A DNA stretch of 64,000 nt from Eutreptiella sp. 'Long Island Sound 2002'. Its lineage: Eukaryota; Euglenozoa; Euglenophyceae; Eutreptiales; Eutreptiaceae. The stretch lies in assembly GCA_964036045.1 (NCBI GenBank), contig OZ038380.1:124230899-124294898 (forward strand), read 5' to 3'. Position 1 is the first letter of the stretch. The number at the start of each line of letters is the position of its first letter. Shown here piece after piece: positions 62,170 through 64,000 of the stretch. The translations under genes were made by a program, and so were the position numbers. The notes beneath the pieces are model-generated. The model made no database searches. It saw only the letters and a program-made list of their open reading frames with translations, and was not told where the DNA came from.

Positions 62170-63855
62170 TTGGGTTCTGGTTGCCCCCGACGATTGCAAC
62201 CCCCATCCGCCTTTGCACTCGTGAAGTGGAGATCTAAGGAGATGTCGGTACCCCCGGTGATAAAATGGCGTGATGTCTTTGCTTTCAACAATGTTGTTGC
62301 CCAGAGTTTGGCAAAACTGGTGGGCAGGGCGCTGAGGCTGCTTTTGCACGACATGTATGTTACACTGTCTTCTCTGGCGATGCCTGTCACGGTCGGTGTC
62401 AGGGACTTGGTCTGTGCAGTGTCCAAGACACAGAGTCGGAGGTCCCATGTGCGTCCCTTGGAGGCAGATGTGGACGATATGTTCTGGGAGCTTGGCAAGG
62501 AGGTGTGTATGTCGGCTATTTCACATGCACTCTCCACAGCGAAGCGCACGCGTCGGGAGAAGGACATGGTCTTTTCGCTCCACAAGGATGGTGATAAGTC
62601 GCTGGATAGGATTGGAGGCTCCACCTCCGAGGAGTTTCGGGTCCTTGCAGAGGATGAACTACTGAGATTTGTCCGTTGGGGGTCTTTCGAGAATACCCTT
62701 GTGGTATGTGGCCCGGTCATCCTATCTCAAGGGAAGCAAGGTGTCCCTATTGGGGGACATCTTGCGGCACATATCGCAGACTTCTGGGCGATGTATGCTG
62801 AACATTTGACGTTTTCTGGTGAGTCCAAAGAGAGGGCACAAAGACAGGAGGAATGGCAGCAAGGGGTTGAGAGCCTCAAGCTGAGTGAGCCAGTAATTGT
62901 GGTCCTGCCGGGGGCTGAGCCTTTGGTTTGTTTTCGCTCGGGGTCCACACACCGACTGTTTGGGGATGTGTGGGCGTCGAGGGAGAGGTTTTGGGCCAGC
63001 ACAGAGCAGGTACAGTCCAGGGGCCTGACAGGCTGGTGGGCTCCTGCGGACCGCCTCCTTGCGTGGGTGACTGTGGGGTGTGTTGATATCCCTATTCTGG
63101 GTGTTGTTCCCTGGGACAGTGCCCCAGGTGGTCGGGTGCAACACATTGTACAGCGTACTCCGAGGAGGGATAAGGCCCGTGTGCTCGACTTTCTGTCCCA
63201 GTTTGCCCCCATGGAGTTTGTGATGGGCGAACTGGGTAGCCGAGCGCCCCAGCCGGAGTGTGCCTCACCCATGGTGTTCCTTGCGAGATTTGGGGATGAT
63301 ATATATATTTTCCTGATTAATATGCCTGATGCTTTGGCTGAGGTTGTTCAGCTTGTGGTGTTTCAACTTCTGCGGTCCATGTATCGTGTCCCACTTAAGT
63401 GGGAGGTGCATGGGGCCACTGTGCAATGGTGTGAGGCGGCGATCCCTAATACGAGGGATCTCCGCCTTCTCCGCAAAGGGGTTGTTCTGGACCTGAACTG
63501 TTTTTCTGCGGATGAGGCCGACTGGGCCCGATGGCTGCCCGCTTCGGCTCCGAATTCAGGTCCAGTGATGCAGGCACAGGTCCCCTCGATTTTGCAGAAG
63601 TCCCTGTGGTTTGCACTGCAGTGGCGTGATGTATATGCCAATGTTCGCTCTTTTCTGTGGGGGCTGGGGGTGCTGGGCTACCCACATCGCTGGTGGAAAC
63701 CACCGTTGGACCGGTTTTTTACTCAGCATGCGTTGCGGTCCAGGTTTCCGGATGCGGTGATTGAGAGCTGGTACAAGGAGGGCAGGGTACACGCCTCCGG
63801 ACATGTGGCAGTGGAGGCGAGCGGCTACCCTAGTTCTGCACTCGCCCCGTTTTGA
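62170..63855 (+). CDS. Reverse-transcriptase-like protein, unassigned family
   Basis: 561 codons, uninterrupted. Possible RT motifs in order: motif A-like LEADVDDMFWELGKEV (about residues 98-113), motif B-like QGKQGVPIGGHLAAHIADFW (about 198-217) and motif C FLARFGDDIYIFLIN with the Asp-Asp at codons 63294-63299. The gap of about 160 residues between B and C is large for an RT and holds a section I do not recognise (GWWAPADRLLAWVTVGC, LGVVPWDSAPGGRVQ). No endonuclease, RNase H or recombinase is attached. It starts about 50 bp from the satellite, and the ATG may be preceded by an exon. It could be a domesticated or retroelement RT; function unknown. Confidence 0.6.
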   Translation: MGSGCPRRLQPPSAFALVKWRSKEMSVPPVIKWRDVFAFNNVVAQSLAKLVGRALRLLLHDMYVTLSSLAMPVTVGVRDLVCAVSKTQSRRSHVRPLEADVDDMFWELGKEVCMSAISHALSTAKRTRREKDMVFSLHKDGDKSLDRIGGSTSEEFRVLAEDELLRFVRWGSFENTLVVCGPVILSQGKQGVPIGGHLAAHIADFWAMYAEHLTFSGESKERAQRQEEWQQGVESLKLSEPVIVVLPGAEPLVCFRSGSTHRLFGDVWASRERFWASTEQVQSRGLTGWWAPADRLLAWVTVGCVDIPILGVVPWDSAPGGRVQHIVQRTPRRDKARVLDFLSQFAPMEFVMGELGSRAPQPECASPMVFLARFGDDIYIFLINMPDALAEVVQLVVFQLLRSMYRVPLKWEVHGATVQWCEAAIPNTRDLRLLRKGVVLDLNCFSADEADWARWLPASAPNSGPVMQAQVPSILQKSLWFALQWRDVYANVRSFLWGLGVLGYPHRWWKPPLDRFFTQHALRSRFPDAVIESWYKEGRVHASGHVAVEASGYPSSALAPF

Positions 63856-64000
63856 TATAAATATAATTACGGTCCTGCCCTAAGCATTGCATATTCCGTT
63901 TCCGGTGTGGGATGTTTGAGTGGCCATTGAGAGTGTGTCTGCACGGTGTTGTTGGTCGACTGTGGCGGGGACTATGGGGAGCGTGGAGTGCTGAGTGCCC
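63856..64000. other. Downstream flank to window edge
   Basis: Non-satellite sequence after the RT-like ORF, starting with an A/T-rich TATAAATATAATTA stretch. No gene seen; the element or gene unit may continue past the edge. Confidence 0.4.

Overview
This window is eukaryotic, and almost all of it is transposable elements (TEs) and satellite DNA. Evidence for a eukaryote: spliced genes with GT-AG introns and polypyrimidine acceptors, retrotransposon reverse transcriptases, piggyBac-type transposases, chromodomains, an RS-rich protein and a piece of a pyrophosphate-dependent phosphofructokinase (PFP). I infer a unicellular alga or other protist. I see no rRNA, tRNA, CRISPR or bacterial operon.

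Layout. A 41-bp satellite, made of two related half-units sharing AATAATTCACGGAGG, forms the background (1-169, 4778-6318, 7313-8362, 44367-45025, 50107-52709, 58965-62117). Islands sit in it: (a) 196-4777, a PFP gene fragment and an RS-rich ORF, both on the minus strand; (b) 6319-7312, unassigned; (c) 8363-44366, a Penelope-like element (PLE1, minus strand) swollen from about 4.5 kb to 36 kb by nested insertions; (d) 45026-50106, a tyrosine-recombinase retroelement with split direct repeats; (e) 52710-58964, a second Penelope-like element (PLE2) split by another insertion; (f) 62170-63855, a stand-alone reverse-transcriptase-like gene.

The nest in PLE1. Removing each insert with one copy of its target duplication rejoins an open PLE1 reading frame, which fixes the boundaries: element 5 (10234-12325, TSD TAA, double chromodomain), element 1 (13402-26438, TSD TA), element 3 (26483-30893, TSD ATAT, piggyBac-like) and element 4 (31865-43795, TSD ATAT, piggyBac-like). 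Element 1 itself carries element 1b (15231-21157, TSD ATCT). Element 4 carries element 2 (33433-39577), a shorter copy of element 1, inside an intron. PLE2 carries element 6 (about 53935-57361).

How the genes may work together. Elements 1/2 and 1b each pair a DDE-type transposase candidate with double-stranded beta-helix 2-oxoglutarate/Fe(II) oxygenases. Elements 1/2 have two: an HRD...H...R type fused to a zinc-binding and coiled-coil tail, and a TET/JBP-like one. Element 1b has one. The two piggyBac-like elements share a homologous multi-exon accessory gene upstream of the transposase. Elements 1/2, 1b, 3, 4 and 6 each carry their own short, mostly palindromic and mostly CpG-rich motif, repeated in introns, between genes and next to the ends. 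My working hypothesis is that these motifs are element-specific recognition or modification sites, and the oxygenases edit modified bases or otherwise control element chromatin. That is inference; the motif arrays, gene content and insertion boundaries are read directly from the sequence.
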